From Lachnospiraceae bacterium (lineage in GTDB: Bacteria; Bacillota; Clostridia; Lachnospirales; Lachnospiraceae), in the NCBI GenBank assembly GCA_030825115.1, contig JAPJQL010000001.1, positions 1 through 64,000 of the forward strand: DNA of 64,000 bases. Reading direction: 5' to 3'. A model generated the notes under the pieces. The model did no database searches and had not been told where the DNA came from. It saw only the letters and a list, made by a program, of their open reading frames with translations. Position 1 is the stretch's first letter. The number at the start of each line of letters is the position of its first letter. Made by a program: the position numbers and the translations under genes. Positions 32,852-40,810 of this stretch are shown here, piece by piece.

Positions 32852-34311
32852 GCTTCCCCCTTCCGAACCCTGCCCATCAGCACCTGGGAACCCTGGCGCG
32901 CATACAGGACCTCTGTCTCTGATTTTTCAAGCTCTTCTTCTATCATCTGCTCCAGTCTCATCTGGCAATATCCGCCCTGGCACCGCCCCATCATAGAACG
33001 GGTACGGTATTTGATTCCTGCCATTGTGCTGACGCCCAGGGGATTGTGGATCGCCTGCAGGATCTCCGCCTTCGTCACTTTTTCACAGCGGCAGATCACC
33101 TCGCCATAGTCCGGATTCTCTTCAATCAGCCGCGCCTGCTCTTCCACACTCTTTTCTTCAAACCGTACGATCCCTTTTCGGTTTGGATTGAAATCAGGAT
33201 TTTCCTCCAGTGTTTCCCGCTCTTTCATCAGCCCGATCGCATACCGCGCAATCGGCACGGCCGCTGTAAGCCCCGGAGACTCGATTCCCACCAGGTTGAT
33301 GGCACGGGGAGCCAGTTCATCCCGCACTTCAATCTTGAAGTCCTGGATCCGCCCCTCTTCATCCACCCACTTGGGAAGGATGCCGGAATAGTTGCGTATG
33401 TAATCCGCCCTGTGGATATGCGGCCACAGCCGGGATGCACTCTCCGCCAGATAATCCATGTTTTCCTGCGGTACTCCATAATATTCAAAATCATCCACCA
33501 TCTCGGCGTTGGGTCCCACTGTCACATTCCCGTCTATGGTATTCGTCACATGAATCCCCATATAGGTATTGCTCGGCACCGGATAGACCGGCATCGGAAG
33601 CAGCGGACCTGTCCGCTTATCCAGGATGATATAATCGCCTTTCGAACCGATGACCTTGTACCCCTTGATTCCCAACAGATCCGATATCTTCCCGCAGCCA
33701 AGTCCTGCGGCGTTCACCACCCACCGGCAGGCAAAATCCCCGCGCCCCGTCGTCAGAATCCAGATTCCATCCTCTTCCCGTCTGATCCCCGTCACCTCAT
33801 GGTCAAAGAAATACTCCACCCCGTTCTGATGTGCATTCTCCGCCAGGGCGATCGTATACTGAAACGGCTCCAGGATCCCGCTTTCGGGGGAGTACATCGC
33901 AAACTTCCCAACTACGGCAGGCACCAGCTCGTGAAGGCGCTGTTCATCGATGATTTCAAGCCCCTTCGCCCCGTTGACCGCCCCCTGCTTTAACGTGCGC
34001 TCCAGCGTCTCCATATCCTCCCCGGTATTCCCGACCAGCACCTTTCCGCAGCGTTTAAAAGGAAAATCAAGCTCTCTTGAAAGCTCATCCATCATCTGGT
34101 TTCCTTCCACGCACAGCCTCGCCTTCAGGGTTCCTTCATCATAAGCAAACCCCCCGTGGACGACCGCCGAGTTCCGGCCGCTCGTCTCATAACAGACATC
34201 AAGATTCTTCTCCAGCACCCCGATGCTCAGCCGGTATCTCGACATCTCCCTGGCAATGGCGCTCCCTATCATGCCGCCGCCAATGATCAATACATCATAT
34301 ATCTGCTTCAT
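32848..34311 (-). CDS. GlpA-like FAD dehydrogenase with [2Fe-2S] BFD domain
   Basis: A 487-residue protein. The DAO-type FAD domain starts DVLIIGGGMIGSAIAREM and has the YETSGRNSAVVHGG loop seen in glycerol-3-phosphate and 2-hydroxyglutarate dehydrogenases. The C-terminal BFD-like domain has VICRCEKV and GRCQGGYC, four Cys for a 2Fe-2S cluster. It would oxidise a hydroxyacid or polyol phosphate; the substrate is not readable. AAAGGAGG precedes the ATG at 34311. It is first in the four-gene operon ending with the LarA-type racemase and is probably controlled by the FadR-type regulator upstream. Confidence 0.9.
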   Translation of the reverse strand: MKQIYDVLIIGGGMIGSAIAREMSRYRLSIGVLEKNLDVCYETSGRNSAVVHGGFAYDEGTLKARLCVEGNQMMDELSRELDFPFKRCGKVLVGNTGEDMETLERTLKQGAVNGAKGLEIIDEQRLHELVPAVVGKFAMYSPESGILEPFQYTIALAENAHQNGVEYFFDHEVTGIRREEDGIWILTTGRGDFACRWVVNAAGLGCGKISDLLGIKGYKVIGSKGDYIILDKRTGPLLPMPVYPVPSNTYMGIHVTNTIDGNVTVGPNAEMVDDFEYYGVPQENMDYLAESASRLWPHIHRADYIRNYSGILPKWVDEEGRIQDFKIEVRDELAPRAINLVGIESPGLTAAVPIARYAIGLMKERETLEENPDFNPNRKGIVRFEEKSVEEQARLIEENPDYGEVICRCEKVTKAEILQAIHNPLGVSTMAGIKYRTRSMMGRCQGGYCQMRLEQMIEEELEKSETEVLYARQGSQVLMGRVRKGEA

Positions 34312-34352
34312 ATCCCGTCCGCCTCCTTTATTCATCCTACAAATATAATTAA

Positions 34353-34381
34353 TTATTATCATATTTCTTGGGTAAAGTCAA
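34353..34381 (-). promoter_or_regulatory. Promoter of the flavoprotein-LarA operon
   Basis: On the minus strand TTGACT (34376-34381) and TAATAA (34353-34358) are 17 bp apart. A perfect palindrome AGGATATCCT (34381-34390) abuts the -35, and TAATTAATTA follows the -10; either could be an operator. Confidence 0.75.
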
Positions 34382-34427
34382 GGATATCCTGAGTTTTTCT
34401 TGCAAATTCATCCCACCTTTGTTCATA

Positions 34428-34477
34428 AAGAAAAAGGATAACTGACATCGGCTTCGCCCTGCCCCATCAGTTATCCT
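34428..34477 (-). terminator. Terminator of the FadR-type regulator gene
   Basis: An 11-bp perfect stem, AGGATAACTGA (34435-34445) with its complement at 34467-34477, is followed on the minus strand by TTTTTCTTT. Confidence 0.85.
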
Positions 34478-34510
34478 CTCTTTTCACAACCTCTGTCCGC
34501 CCAAATCGCG

Positions 34511-35206
34511 TCACGCTTCCTGCTCCTCCAGATACCGGTTCTCATTGTACAGCAGGTGGAAATACATGGCCTGCTGCGCCTCCACCGCCTTTTTGTTCCT
34601 GATCGCATCATAAATTGCGCGGTGGGAAATCAGCGTCTGCTTATATTCCGTGCTCTGCACTTCCCTCGCAAACACGGCAACCCCGTTACCGATGACAGGC
34701 ACCAGGTTGGACATGACGCTGTTGTGGCTGCAGTTGGCGATCTGTTCATGGAACTCCACATCCTTTTGAGCATAGTCTTCCCGCTTTCTGATCAGGTCTT
34801 CAATCTCCTCCAGAATCTTTCTCAGGACTTCCACTTCCTCATCCGTGGCATTCTGCGCCGCCAGCGCTGCAATCGGCGGTTCCAGGATTGTCCTGATCTG
34901 GATCAGGTCCCTTGTCAGCTTCCGGCGGTTTTCTACCAGGGAAAATCCAAAAGGATCGTCCGACACCCCTTGTTTTTCCGAGATAAAAGTCCCCGATCCC
35001 TGGCGCACATTGACGATATTACGGGATACCAGGATGCGGACCGCCTCCCGCACCGTGTTGCGTCCGACGCCAAGAAGCTCCGACAGTTCCACCTCCGTAG
35101 GCAGCCGGTCCCCCGGCACATACCTTTTTTGGCGTATCAGGTCTATGATCTGACCGGCCGCCTGTTCCGCCAGAGTCCGGTTATCTTTTTCTGCATTTTT
35201 CTCCAT
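34511..35206 (-). CDS. FadR-type GntR transcriptional regulator
   Basis: A 231-residue protein with an N-terminal winged helix (LPTEVELSELLGVGRNTVREAVRIL, VRQGSGTFIS) and an all-helical FCD ligand domain with metal-binding candidates Asp/His in DVEFHEQIANCSHN and the final His in MYFHLLYNEN. FCD regulators respond to organic acids such as lactate, gluconate or glycolate. The divergence of functions points to the LarA operon immediately downstream on the same strand as its target. AGGAGGAGG precedes the ATG at 35206. The only sequence upstream is the decarboxylase operon terminator, so its own promoter is unclear. Confidence 0.9.
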   Translation of the reverse strand: MEKNAEKDNRTLAEQAAGQIIDLIRQKRYVPGDRLPTEVELSELLGVGRNTVREAVRILVSRNIVNVRQGSGTFISEKQGVSDDPFGFSLVENRRKLTRDLIQIRTILEPPIAALAAQNATDEEVEVLRKILEEIEDLIRKREDYAQKDVEFHEQIANCSHNSVMSNLVPVIGNGVAVFAREVQSTEYKQTLISHRAIYDAIRNKKAVEAQQAMYFHLLYNENRYLEEQEA

Positions 35207-35225
35207 AAGACCTCCTCCTGCCATT

Positions 35226-35261
35226 ACAAAACAGAGCCCGCAAAACCTGTCGCGGACTCTG
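35226..35261 (-). terminator. Terminator of the decarboxylase operon
   Basis: CAGAGCCCGC (35232-35241) pairs with GCGGACTCTG (35252-35261), one G-U pair, followed on the minus strand by TTTTGT. It lies about 20 bp after the oadA stop. Confidence 0.82.
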
Positions 35262-35280
35262 TTCACTGAATTTTAAATCA

Positions 35281-36693
35281 TTATACCGGATACGCCTTAC
35301 TTGCCGTGTCGGCTACCGTTGCATCTACCTTGGTCTGCTGAGCCTCTCTGTATTTGAAGAACTCTTCTGCAACCTTCGGGAACAGTGCGTAGGACAGTAC
35401 GTCCTCATCCTGCTGTTTCCACTGTGCACATTCCTTCTCAAACTGCGGAAGCTGCGGCGGGATCAGATCTGCCGGTCTGCAGGTGATCGGGGTCTCGTCG
35501 CCGATGATCTTTTTCTGAACCTCAGCGTTGAACGGTTTTACGGTCTGGCCAAATTCGCCCATCATGATCTTCTTGGACTCCTTCGGAACCATCTTGTAAC
35601 GCTCTCCGCCGATGACGTTCATAACTGCCTGCGTGCCCACGATCTGGGAAGACGGGGTAACAAGCGGCGGCTCACCGAAATCTTTTCTCACACGCGGAAT
35701 CTCTTCCAGAACCTCACGGTACTTATCTTCCTGACCTGCTTCCTTCAACTGGGAAACAAGGTTGGACAGCATGCCGCCCGGCACCTGATACTGCAGGGTC
35801 TTGATATTTACTCCCAGTACCTTCGGGTTCAGCAGACCGCTCTTTAATACCTCTTCTCTCATCGGAGCGAAGTAATCGGCAATCTGTGCCAGCAGGTTCT
35901 GGTCATAACCGGTGTCATACGGTGTGCCGCGGAATGTCTCTACCATAACCTCGGTAGCCGGCTGGCTGGTACCCAGCGCAAACGGCGACATAGCGGTATC
36001 GATGATATCACAGCCGGACTCCACAGCCTTTAAGTAGGTCATGGATGCCACGCCGGATGTATAGTGGGTGTGCAGGTCGATCGGAAGCTCGGTGGAAGCC
36101 TTCAAAACGCTTACCAGCTCCTCAGCCGCATACGGGGTCAAAAGACCTGCCATATCTTTGATACAGATGGAATCTGCGCCCATGTCTTCGATTCTCTTTG
36201 CAATATCTTTCCAGTAGTCCAGCGTATATGCATCGCCCAGGGTGTAGCACAGCGCGATCTGTGCATGTGCCTTTTCCTTGTTTGCAGCCTTTACCGCGGT
36301 CTGCAGGTTGCGCAGATCGTTCAGGCAGTCAAAGATACGGATGATATCGATGCCGTTTGCTACGGATTTCTGTACAAAGTACTCAACCACGTCGTCTGCA
36401 TAGTGGTTGTATCCCAGGATATTCTGCCCGCGGAATAACATCTGTAATTTGGTGTTCTTGAATCCGGCTTTCAACTTTCTCAGTCTCTCCCACGGATCTT
36501 CCTTCAGGAAACGAAGGGAAGCATCGAAGGTTGCGCCGCCCCAGCACTCAACTGCATAGTAGCCAACCTGATCCATCTTGTCGATGATCGGCAGCATCTG
36601 CTCAGTGCTCATTCTGGTTGCGATTAAGGACTGATGCGCGTCACGAAGGACGGTTTCCACGATCTTAACCGGCTTTTTCTGTATCTGTGCCAT
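35281..36693 (-). CDS. oadA: Oxaloacetate decarboxylase alpha / carboxyltransferase subunit (no biotin domain)
   Basis: A 470-residue carboxyltransferase. It has ETVLRDAHQSLIATRM, the metal-ligand HTH in DLHTHYTSGVA and the conserved Lys in SICIKDMAG. Full OadA and pyruvate carboxylase carry a biotin domain; here it is on a separate protein (37933-38304). It transfers CO2 between carboxybiotin and pyruvate/oxaloacetate. It is last in the operon after oadB. The transcarboxylase 5S subunit is the closest functional analogue. Confidence 0.93.
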   Translation of the reverse strand: MAQIQKKPVKIVETVLRDAHQSLIATRMSTEQMLPIIDKMDQVGYYAVECWGGATFDASLRFLKEDPWERLRKLKAGFKNTKLQMLFRGQNILGYNHYADDVVEYFVQKSVANGIDIIRIFDCLNDLRNLQTAVKAANKEKAHAQIALCYTLGDAYTLDYWKDIAKRIEDMGADSICIKDMAGLLTPYAAEELVSVLKASTELPIDLHTHYTSGVASMTYLKAVESGCDIIDTAMSPFALGTSQPATEVMVETFRGTPYDTGYDQNLLAQIADYFAPMREEVLKSGLLNPKVLGVNIKTLQYQVPGGMLSNLVSQLKEAGQEDKYREVLEEIPRVRKDFGEPPLVTPSSQIVGTQAVMNVIGGERYKMVPKESKKIMMGEFGQTVKPFNAEVQKKIIGDETPITCRPADLIPPQLPQFEKECAQWKQQDEDVLSYALFPKVAEEFFKYREAQQTKVDATVADTASKAYPV

Positions 36694-36741
36694 GTAATTT
36701 TACCTCCTAAATATTTGCTTTCCAGTGTCTGTCCACTGCTA

Positions 36742-37890
36742 CTATACGCCGAATATCGCCATAAAGGTACCAGCCGCTACAGCCGTACCGATAACGCCTG
36801 CAACATTCGGTCCCATCGCATGCATCAGCAGGAAGTTTGTCGGATCTGCGTCAGAACCGACCTTCTGGGATACACGTGCCGCCATCGGAACTGCGGATAC
36901 ACCGGCAGAACCGATCAGCGGATTTACCTTGCCGCCGGTCACTTTGCACATGATCTTTCCGAAGATCACGCCTGCCGTCGTACCGAAAGCAAATGCAATC
37001 AGGCCAAGCGCAACGATCTGTAAGGTGGTAACCTTAAGAAACGCCTCTGCACTGGTGGTAGCGCCCACGGAAGTGCCGAGCAGGATAACTACGATATACA
37101 TCAGGGCATTGCTTGCAGTCTCGGACAGCTGTTTTACAACGCCGGACTCACGGAACAGGTTTCCGAGCATCAGCATACCGACAAGCGGAGCGGTAGACGG
37201 TAAGATCATACATACCACAGTGGTTACGATGATCGGGAACAGGATCTTCTCCAGCTTGGAAACCGGGCGAAGCTGCTCCATCTTGATCTTGCGCTCTTTC
37301 TCAGTCGTCAGAAGCTTCATGATCGGAGGCTGGATGATCGGAACCAGAGCCATGTAGGAATAAGCCGCAACCGCGATCGGGCCCATGAACTCGGTCTGGC
37401 CAAGCTTACCTGCCAGGAAGATGGAGGTAGGACCGTCAGCGCCGCCGATGATGGAGATCGCCGCTGCCGCCTTGTCGTTGAAGCCCATAAAAATCGCCAT
37501 AAAATATGCGCCGTAAATACCGAACTGAGCCGCCGCACCAAGCAGGAAGCTCTTTGGGTTTGCAATCAGCGGACCGAAATCCGTCATCGCACCAACACCC
37601 ATGAAAATCAGGGACGGCAGGATGCTCCACTCGTCAAGGAGATAGAAGTAATGAAGCAGACCGCCCACACCGTTTGAAGTATCTTCAGGAGACGCCATAA
37701 TATCCGGGTAGATATTAACCAGTAACATGCCAAATGCGATTGGAACCAGAAGTAACGGTTCGAATCCTTTTCTGATCGCAAGGTACAAAAATGTAAATGC
37801 CACCAGAATCATAACGAAGTTGCCGATTGTAAGGTTAAAAAATGCCGTCTGATGAAGAAGATTATCTAATGTTGTTACTATATAATCCAT
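36742..37890 (-). CDS. oadB: Na+-translocating decarboxylase beta subunit
   Basis: A 382-residue membrane protein with about ten helices. The family signatures are GIIGGADGPTSIF-like SIIGGADGPTSIFLAGKL and GMLMLGNLFRESG. It decarboxylates carboxybiotin and pumps Na+ outwards. A perfect ribosome site (GGAGGG) precedes the start. It lies between the biotin carrier and oadA genes. Confidence 0.96.
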   Translation of the reverse strand: MDYIVTTLDNLLHQTAFFNLTIGNFVMILVAFTFLYLAIRKGFEPLLLVPIAFGMLLVNIYPDIMASPEDTSNGVGGLLHYFYLLDEWSILPSLIFMGVGAMTDFGPLIANPKSFLLGAAAQFGIYGAYFMAIFMGFNDKAAAAISIIGGADGPTSIFLAGKLGQTEFMGPIAVAAYSYMALVPIIQPPIMKLLTTEKERKIKMEQLRPVSKLEKILFPIIVTTVVCMILPSTAPLVGMLMLGNLFRESGVVKQLSETASNALMYIVVILLGTSVGATTSAEAFLKVTTLQIVALGLIAFAFGTTAGVIFGKIMCKVTGGKVNPLIGSAGVSAVPMAARVSQKVGSDADPTNFLLMHAMGPNVAGVIGTAVAAGTFMAIFGV

Positions 37891-37932
37891 TTTAATCCCT
37901 CCATATGGAACTTGCCGCTTACGCGCAAGCTA

Positions 37933-38304
37933 TTAGTTTAACGTAGCAAGGGTTGCGCCGGATTCTACGGAATCGCCCACTGCTGCATTGATGCTTGCAA
38001 CGGTTCCATCCTGAGGAGCCACGATATCATTCTCCATCTTCATCGCTTCCAGAACCAGAAGAACATCGCCCTTCTTTACTGCCTGTCCTGCATTTGCTTT
38101 GACTGCCAGGATCTTGCCAGGCATCGGAGCCGCTACTTTTACGGAGCCCTGTGCGCCTGCCGGAGCTGCGGCCTTCGGTGCTGCTGCCGGAGCCGCCTTC
38201 GGTGCTGCCTTTGGTGCTGCTGCCGGTGCTGCGCCGGTGGAAGCGCCTTCTTCAACGGTTACATCGTAAACATTGCCATTCACTGTAATTGTATAATTCT
38301 TCAT
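37933..38304 (-). CDS. Biotin carboxyl carrier protein of the decarboxylase
   Basis: A 123-residue carrier. A short N-terminal segment MKNYTITVNGNVYDVTVEEG, an Ala/Pro/Lys swinging linker (about 22-50), then the biotinyl domain with the modified Lys in LEAMKMENDI. It would shuttle CO2 between the MmdA- and OadA-type carboxyltransferases and OadB. Confidence 0.95.
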   Translation of the reverse strand: MKNYTITVNGNVYDVTVEEGASTGAAPAAAPKAAPKAAPAAAPKAAAPAGAQGSVKVAAPMPGKILAVKANAGQAVKKGDVLLVLEAMKMENDIVAPQDGTVASINAAVGDSVESGATLATLN

Positions 38305-38334
38305 GATATGAATCCTCCTAATTTACTTACGCGA

Positions 38335-39120
38335 TTACGCTCTTTTCCATTTTGCTCCCGGTGCGCGTTTGATGGAACGCACAACCAGACCGTCGGTTGA
38401 GGAACCGGTTGCCGCCGCGATCGCCGCGGTGATGACAGCCACAAGCTCCAAATCGTCCACAAGTTCTTCTTCCGCTGCCGGTACTGCCGCCGGTACAGGC
38501 GCTGCCGGAACCGGTGCTGCCGCTGCAGCTTCCTTGTCCTTCATCTTCTTTTCAAATGCATTGATATACTTAAAGCAGCCGATCAGCAGGCTGATAAAGA
38601 TCAGTACCAGGAATACGGTGCCCATGCCCATCAGGGTGTTCATCGCCGCCTTTGACATCTTTTCACCGGTCGTATACACCGGGGTGAACGAGATGGAGGT
38701 CGGCATCAGCCCATACTGCTGATTTTCTTCATAGAAGAACTTAACTTCTGCCTGTCTGTTCTCAAAATTCGCTGTTATGGTACAGCTGAATTCGCCGTCT
38801 TCTTCCTCTGCCGCCTCAGAAGATACCACCTCGATAAAGCTGCCGGTATCCTTCATCACGCCCAGCCAGGAAGTCACGCCGCTTGCCAGTCCTGTCTCTT
38901 TCTGTTTCAGAAGAGCCGACTCGATCTGCATGGCACCTTCCTCGTCCAGGCTGACGATCTCTTTTAGCAGTCCCTCGCCGGTCTGTGTGATAAAAGCTGC
39001 GCTCTGCGCGCTCAGTCCTTCTTCAGCAGCCGCAGTTGCTTTATTGGAACAAGCAGACAATGAAAAGAGGCAGGTTACCATACATAACACTAACAATACT
39101 CGTTTCATATTCTGTTTCAT
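38335..39120 (-). CDS. OadG-type gamma subunit fused to a lipoprotein domain
   Basis: A 261-residue protein. The C-terminal third is an OadG gamma subunit: a transmembrane helix (about 165-185), an Ala/Pro linker, and LVAVITAAIAAATG with the basic end SIKRAPGAKWKRA. OadG alone is about 80-100 residues. Here an N-terminal lipoprotein signal (LSAC, Cys25) and an extracytoplasmic domain of about 135 residues are added. OadG helps to assemble the decarboxylase and binds zinc in some species; the purpose of the outer domain is unknown. Confidence 0.82.
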   Translation of the reverse strand: MKQNMKRVLLVLCMVTCLFSLSACSNKATAAAEEGLSAQSAAFITQTGEGLLKEIVSLDEEGAMQIESALLKQKETGLASGVTSWLGVMKDTGSFIEVVSSEAAEEEDGEFSCTITANFENRQAEVKFFYEENQQYGLMPTSISFTPVYTTGEKMSKAAMNTLMGMGTVFLVLIFISLLIGCFKYINAFEKKMKDKEAAAAAPVPAAPVPAAVPAAEEELVDDLELVAVITAAIAAATGSSTDGLVVRSIKRAPGAKWKRA

Positions 39121-39137
39121 ATACCTGTCACCTCATT

Positions 39138-40592
39138 CTAAACCGTACCGTGTTTTCTGTCAGGACGATCCTCTCTCTTGGTAAATAACATCTCGAAAGC
39201 GGCGATCACACGTTTTCTCGTATCGCATGCCTCGATAATGTCATCTACATATCCTCTTCTTGCCGCTGCCACTGCGCTGGACTGCAGTTCGCGGTAAGCC
39301 GCTGCCTTCTCATTGATCAGGGCCAGGCTGTCATCTGCTTTTGCGATCTCATCTGCATACATGATCTTAGCCGCAGCACCTGCCTCCATCATACCAATGG
39401 ATGCGGACGGCCATGCGTATACCACATCTGCGCCGATGGACTTGGAGTTCATGGTCAGGTATGCGGTGCCATAAGCCTCTCCTACGATCACAGTCACTTT
39501 CGGAACACTTGCGTTGGCAAATGCGTAGGTCAGACGGCCTGCATTCTTTGCAATCCTTCTCTCGGTGCACTTGCTTGCCTTATAGCCCTTTACGTTCACC
39601 AAGGTCAGGAGCGGAATGTTGAACGCATCACAGAAGGATACGAACTTTGCCGCCTTCTCGCAGCCATGAGAGGTCAGCGCCGCCTCATAGTCAGCTTCCT
39701 TCACGCCCTGATCGTCATACACCTCAGTGCGGTTCGCAACACAGCCTACGGTCGTGCCGTTTAAGCGGATGAAGCCGGTCACCATGGACGGATCATATGC
39801 GCTCTTTACTTCCATAAAGAAGTTGTCGTCGGAAATCTGGGACAATGCCACATCCGTGGCTCCCACATAGTTTTCCAGGTCGGAGCAGATACGGTTTAAA
39901 TCATCGGTGCACTCGCTGTAGGACATGTCATCCTCGTTGTTCGCCGGAAGGATGGATACCAGGGTACGGATCTGTGCAAGGACTGCATCCTCGTCTCCGG
40001 TGAAGTCCACAAGCCCGGTCTCCGCGCTCTGGAACCCGGCGCTGGAAGTGTCGCACTTCTCAATGCGGTTTCCTTCGATTGCGTTCGGGGAATTCACAAA
40101 TAATTTCGCTTTTTTCTCTTCCATGAAGATAAAATCGGTTAAAGCGGAAGACACTGCCATACCGCCGCCGCAGGTGCCAAAAATGGCGGAAATCTGCGGG
40201 ATCACGCCGGAAGCCATCGTCTGGCTCAGATACATCTGGCCAAAGCCGTTCAGCGCATCGGTAGCCTCCTGCAGTCTTAAGCCTGCACAGTCGATCAGAC
40301 CGATGACCGGAGCTCCCATCTTCATGGCCAGGGAATAAATGCCTGAAATCTTCTTTGCGTGCATCTCGCCTAAGGAGCCGCCCAGTACGGAAGCGTCCTG
40401 GCTGTACACGTACACAAGGTTTCCGTCGATGGTGCCGTAACCGGTGATCACGCCATCTGCCGGAGTTTCCTTGTCAGTCATGTTAAAATCGGTGCTTCTT
40501 GCCGTAATGTAAGAACCGACTTCAACAAAACTGCTCTCATCAAGTAATGCGTTGATTCTGTTACTTGCTGATGCTTGTGCTGAATTACTCAT
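39138..40592 (-). CDS. mmdA: Biotin-dependent acyl-CoA carboxyltransferase (MmdA-like)
   Basis: A 484-residue crotonase-fold carboxyltransferase, like methylmalonyl-CoA decarboxylase alpha or transcarboxylase 12S. Oxyanion Gly motifs are visible in FGTCGGGMAVSSAL and VGEAYGTAYL. The usual length is 510-520, so it is slightly short at the N-terminus. It is first in the operon, behind a sigma-A promoter; GGAGG precedes the ATG at 40592. With oadA in the same operon, one carrier could move CO2 from an acyl-CoA to pyruvate, or to OadB for Na+ export. Confidence 0.9.
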   Translation of the reverse strand: MSNSAQASASNRINALLDESSFVEVGSYITARSTDFNMTDKETPADGVITGYGTIDGNLVYVYSQDASVLGGSLGEMHAKKISGIYSLAMKMGAPVIGLIDCAGLRLQEATDALNGFGQMYLSQTMASGVIPQISAIFGTCGGGMAVSSALTDFIFMEEKKAKLFVNSPNAIEGNRIEKCDTSSAGFQSAETGLVDFTGDEDAVLAQIRTLVSILPANNEDDMSYSECTDDLNRICSDLENYVGATDVALSQISDDNFFMEVKSAYDPSMVTGFIRLNGTTVGCVANRTEVYDDQGVKEADYEAALTSHGCEKAAKFVSFCDAFNIPLLTLVNVKGYKASKCTERRIAKNAGRLTYAFANASVPKVTVIVGEAYGTAYLTMNSKSIGADVVYAWPSASIGMMEAGAAAKIMYADEIAKADDSLALINEKAAAYRELQSSAVAAARRGYVDDIIEACDTRKRVIAAFEMLFTKREDRPDRKHGTV

Positions 40593-40691
40593 TTTGCAAT
40601 CCTCCATTTTGAAATATTTTCACGATATCCTGTCCATTTGTGAAGAACTTAACAAAATATCGCTTAGTAAATCCAATTTCTGCCGATTATA

Positions 40692-40720
40692 ATTGTATAA
40701 TGTTGTCCACCAAATTTCAA
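40692..40720 (-). promoter_or_regulatory. Promoter of the decarboxylase operon
   Basis: On the minus strand TTGAAA (40715-40720) and TACAAT (40692-40697) are 17 bp apart, leaving a leader of about 95 nt before mmdA. A second TATAAT overlaps just downstream. Confidence 0.8.
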
Positions 40721-40751
40721 GCGGTTTTTTCGTTTTTTTGCCCTTTTCAAC

Positions 40752-40792
40752 AGAAAAAGCAGTATTGCCGGAAAAATCATGACAATACTGCT
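40752..40792 (-). terminator. Terminator of putP
   Basis: A 10-bp perfect stem AGCAGTATTG (40758-40767) with 40783-40792, followed on the minus strand by TTTTCTG. Confidence 0.9.
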
Positions 40793-40810
40793 TAAAACTG
40801 TTTATTTTTA

